64,000 nt of DNA from CAVSRC01 sp963782045 (GTDB lineage Bacteria > Pseudomonadota > Alphaproteobacteria > Rhizobiales > Kaistiaceae): the NCBI GenBank assembly GCA_963782045.1, contig CAWAIR010000016.1:1-64000 (forward strand), written 5' to 3'. Of this stretch, positions 60,931 to 64,000 are shown in pieces. A program made the position numbers and the translations under genes. The number at the start of each line of letters is the position of its first letter. Within the stretch, counting starts at the first letter, position 1. The notes beneath the pieces were generated by a model that was not told where the DNA came from, did no database searches, and saw only the letters and a list, made by a program, of their open reading frames with translations.

Positions 60931-61863
60931 ATGGCAGAGACGATATTCCCGACCGAAGAACGCGGCCCCGAAAACGAGGAGGCCAACGCCCAGGCGATGC
61001 ACCCGGCGCCGCTCGCCGAAATCTGGCAATACTTCACCGAGAACCGCGGTGCCGTCGTCGGCCTGGTGGTCCTCGTCACCATCGTGCTGGCGGCGATCTT
61101 CGCGCGCTTCATCGTGCCGCACGGGCCGGACGAACTGTTCGGCGACCACCTGCTGACGCCGCCGGTCTGGCAGGAGGGCGGCACCTGGCAGTTCATCCTC
61201 GGCACCGACGCGATCGGTCGCGATATGCTGTCGCGGCTGATCTACGGGTCACGCTATTCGCTGTTCATCGGCATCGTGGTGGTGGCCTTCTCGCTGACCG
61301 GCGGTATCGTCATCGGGCTGGTTGCCGGCTTCGTGCGCGGCGCCGTCGACGTCGTCATCATGCGCGTGATGGACGTCATCCTGGCCTTCCCCAGCCTGCT
61401 GCTGGCGCTGGTGCTGGTGGCGATCCTCGGCCCCGGCCTGTTCAACGCCATGATCGCCATCGCGATCTCCTACCAGCCGCACTTCGTTCGCCTGACCAGG
61501 GCCTCGGTGATGACCGAGCGGTCGAAGGACTACGTCACTGCCGTGCGCATCTCCGGGGCGGGGCCGCTGCGCCTGATGTTCCTGACCATCCTGCCCAACT
61601 GTCTGGCGCCGCTCATCGTGCAGGCGACACTGTCCTTCTCCAACGCCATCCTCGACGCCGCGGCGCTCGGCTTCCTCGGCATGGGCGCGCAACCGCCGAC
61701 GCCGGAATGGGGCACGATGCTGGCCGATGCGCGCGAGTTCATCCTGCGCGCGTGGTGGGTGGTGACATTTCCTGGTCTTGCCATCCTGATCACGGTGCTC
61801 GCCATCAACCTGATGGGCGACGGCCTGCGCGATGCGCTCGATCCCAAACTGAGGCGGAGCTGA
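60931..61863 (+). CDS. dppC: Peptide ABC transporter permease DppC
   Basis: 310 residues. A polar N terminus, then FILGTDAIGRDMLSRLIYGSRYSLFIGIV, the usual DppC motif, and KDYVTAVRISGAGPLRLMFLTILPNCLAPLIVQATLSFSNAILDAAALGFLGMGAQPPTPEWG, ending DALDPKLR. Pore partner of DppB. One base separates it from dppD. Confidence 0.93.
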   Translation: MAETIFPTEERGPENEEANAQAMHPAPLAEIWQYFTENRGAVVGLVVLVTIVLAAIFARFIVPHGPDELFGDHLLTPPVWQEGGTWQFILGTDAIGRDMLSRLIYGSRYSLFIGIVVVAFSLTGGIVIGLVAGFVRGAVDVVIMRVMDVILAFPSLLLALVLVAILGPGLFNAMIAIAISYQPHFVRLTRASVMTERSKDYVTAVRISGAGPLRLMFLTILPNCLAPLIVQATLSFSNAILDAAALGFLGMGAQPPTPEWGTMLADAREFILRAWWVVTFPGLAILITVLAINLMGDGLRDALDPKLRRS

Positions 61864-61864
61864 C

Positions 61865-62865
<1,001 letters not shown>

Positions 62866-62869
<4 letters not shown>

Positions 62870-63891
62870 GCCCGGCGACGGATGCGCATCCGGTGCTGAA
62901 GGCGGAAAACCTCGCCCAGCACTATCGGGTGAAGCGCGGGCCGCTGGCGCAGCCGCTGACATTGAAGGCGGTCGATGGCGTCAGCTTCGCGCTCGAAGCC
63001 GGCAAGACGCTGGCGGTGGTGGGCAAATCGGGGTGCGGCAAGTCAACGCTGGCCCGGATGATCGCCATGATCGAGCCGCCGACGGCCGGCACGTTCGCCA
63101 TCGACGGGCGCAGGGTCATCGGTGCTGACCGGCGCACGCTCGCTGCCATGCGCGCGCACGTCCAGATGGTCTTTCAGGACCCGTACGGCTCGCTCAACCC
63201 GCGCCAGAAGGTGGGGTCTCTGCTCGAGGAGCCGCTGCTGATCAACCGGCGGCACGACATGTCGCGCGCCGACCGGCGTCACGCGGCAGCCGAGATGATG
63301 CGCCGGGTCGGGCTCAGGCCCGAGCACTACGACCGCTACCCGCACATGTTCTCGGGCGGGCAGCGCCAGCGTATTGCCATCGCCCGGGCGCTGATGCTCA
63401 ACCCGCGCATCCTGGTGCTCGACGAGCCGGTGTCGGCGCTTGACCTGTCGGTTCAGGCGCAGGTGCTCAACATCCTGGTCGAGCTGCAGGAGACGCTGGG
63501 CCTGGCCTATCTGTTCATCAGCCATGGCTTGTCGGTGGTGCGCCACATGGCCAACGACGTGATGGTGATGTATCTCGGCCGGCCGGTCGAATACGGGCCG
63601 CGCGAGGCCATCTTCGGCAACCCGATGCACCCCTATACGCGGGCGCTGCTTTCCGCGACGCCGGTGGCCGACCCCGCGCGGCGGCACGAGCGCATCCGGC
63701 TGGAAGGGGAGTTGCCGTCGCCGATCGCGCCGCCGGCGGGCTGCGCCTTCCATCCGCGCTGTCCCTACGCCTTCGGCCGCTGCTCGCTCGAGCGGCCCGA
63801 GCTGGCGCAGAAGGGCGGTGCCGAGGTGGCCTGCTGGGCGGTCGACGACGCGGGCGTGCTGGCCAGGCGCGAGGAAGCGGCGGTCGCCTGA
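62866..63891 (+). CDS. dppF: Peptide ABC transporter ATPase DppF
   Basis: 341 residues. Walker A GKSGCGKS, Q-loop VFQDPYGSLNPRQ, signature FSGGQRQRIAIARAL, Walker B ILVLDEPVSALDLSVQ and H-loop FISHGLSVV. The same C-terminal Cys-containing extension as DppD (GCAFHPRCPYAFGRCS...CWA). Last gene of the dpp operon; it converges on a DMT-transporter gene with 3 bases between stops. Confidence 0.94.
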
Positions 63892-63894
63892 TTT

Positions 63895-64000
63895 CTACCG
63901 CGTCCGGTTCGCCGAGAGCGTGGCGAGCGCGACGCCGCCGATGGTCGTGAGCGTGCCGACCAGATGGTAGAGGTGGATCGCCTCGCCGAGGAAGATCGCC
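63895..64000 (-). CDS. EamA/DMT-family transporter, C-terminal end (partial)
   Basis: Only the last about 34 codons lie in the window. They read AIFLGEAIHLYHLVGTLTTIGGVALATLS, then a stop. FLGE-x-x-x-x-x-x-LxG-x-x-x-I-x-GV-x-L matches the last two helices of EamA repeats in DMT transporters. The gene begins beyond the right edge. Confidence 0.75.
   Translation of the reverse strand, partial: AIFLGEAIHLYHLVGTLTTIGGVALATLSANRTR

Overview
The window is a GC-rich (about two-thirds G+C) chromosomal segment of an alphaproteobacterium, most likely of the order Hyphomicrobiales (Rhizobiales). This rests on the rRNA and initiator-tRNA sequences, the STAS-MlaE/MlaF/MCE cluster, paired HlyD/DHA2 pumps, intergenic palindromes of the kind common in rhizobial genomes, and the density of ABC and MFS transporters. 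I cannot name a genus.

Layout. 0-3 kb: end of an rrn operon (23S 3' end, 5S, terminator), then a Cys-rich protein and a GT39-type glycosyltransferase, then the initiator tRNA. 3-14.3 kb: a SnoaL-like exported protein, a GH94 cellobiose phosphorylase, TspO, a leftward gnd-zwf operon with two further genes, the Mla-type lipid transport operon (the MCE protein is fused to an auxiliary domain) and a GST. 14.4-19.2 kb: a frameshifted sugar acetyltransferase, deoC, a yefM-yoeB toxin-antitoxin module in opposite orientation, and a frameshifted two-domain ALDH16-type aldehyde dehydrogenase. 19.2-32.6 kb: a marR-emrAB efflux operon, a type-2-like isoleucyl-tRNA synthetase with an internal low-GC tract, an MFS gene divergent from a second marR, bioY, a cold-shock gene, about 0.9 kb without a recognised gene, a DHA2 pump and an exported alpha/beta hydrolase. 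32.6-39.3 kb: an acid-metabolism group (aminotransferase, PEP-mutase-family lyase, GNAT, SDR, D-erythronate dehydrogenase, 2-hydroxyacid dehydrogenase, DMT exporter). 39.5-41.5 kb: a lower-GC islet with a secreted beta-barrel candidate and a secreted HExxH protein. 41.6-51.6 kb: two divergent blocks that look like uptake and breakdown of an N-heterocycle (NMT1-type ABC transporter, cytosine-deaminase-like amidohydrolase, FAD oxidoreductase, quinone reductase and MarR leftward; RidA, LysE exporter and 8-oxoguanine-deaminase-like enzyme rightward). 51.8-64 kb: a 61-residue membrane peptide coupled to a GGDEF-EAL protein, a creatininase-family enzyme, an SDR, then a Dpp-type peptide ABC operon with two tandem binding proteins. 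The end of a DMT transporter closes the window.

Points that stand out: two clear single-base frameshifts 2.3 kb apart (sugar acetyltransferase, ALDH16) plus two weaker candidates; the toxin-antitoxin module splitting deoC from the aldehyde dehydrogenase; the compositional mosaic inside ileS; the barrel/HExxH pair; and the coupled small ORF in front of the GGDEF-EAL gene. All calls come from reading the sequence by eye; no database search was possible.
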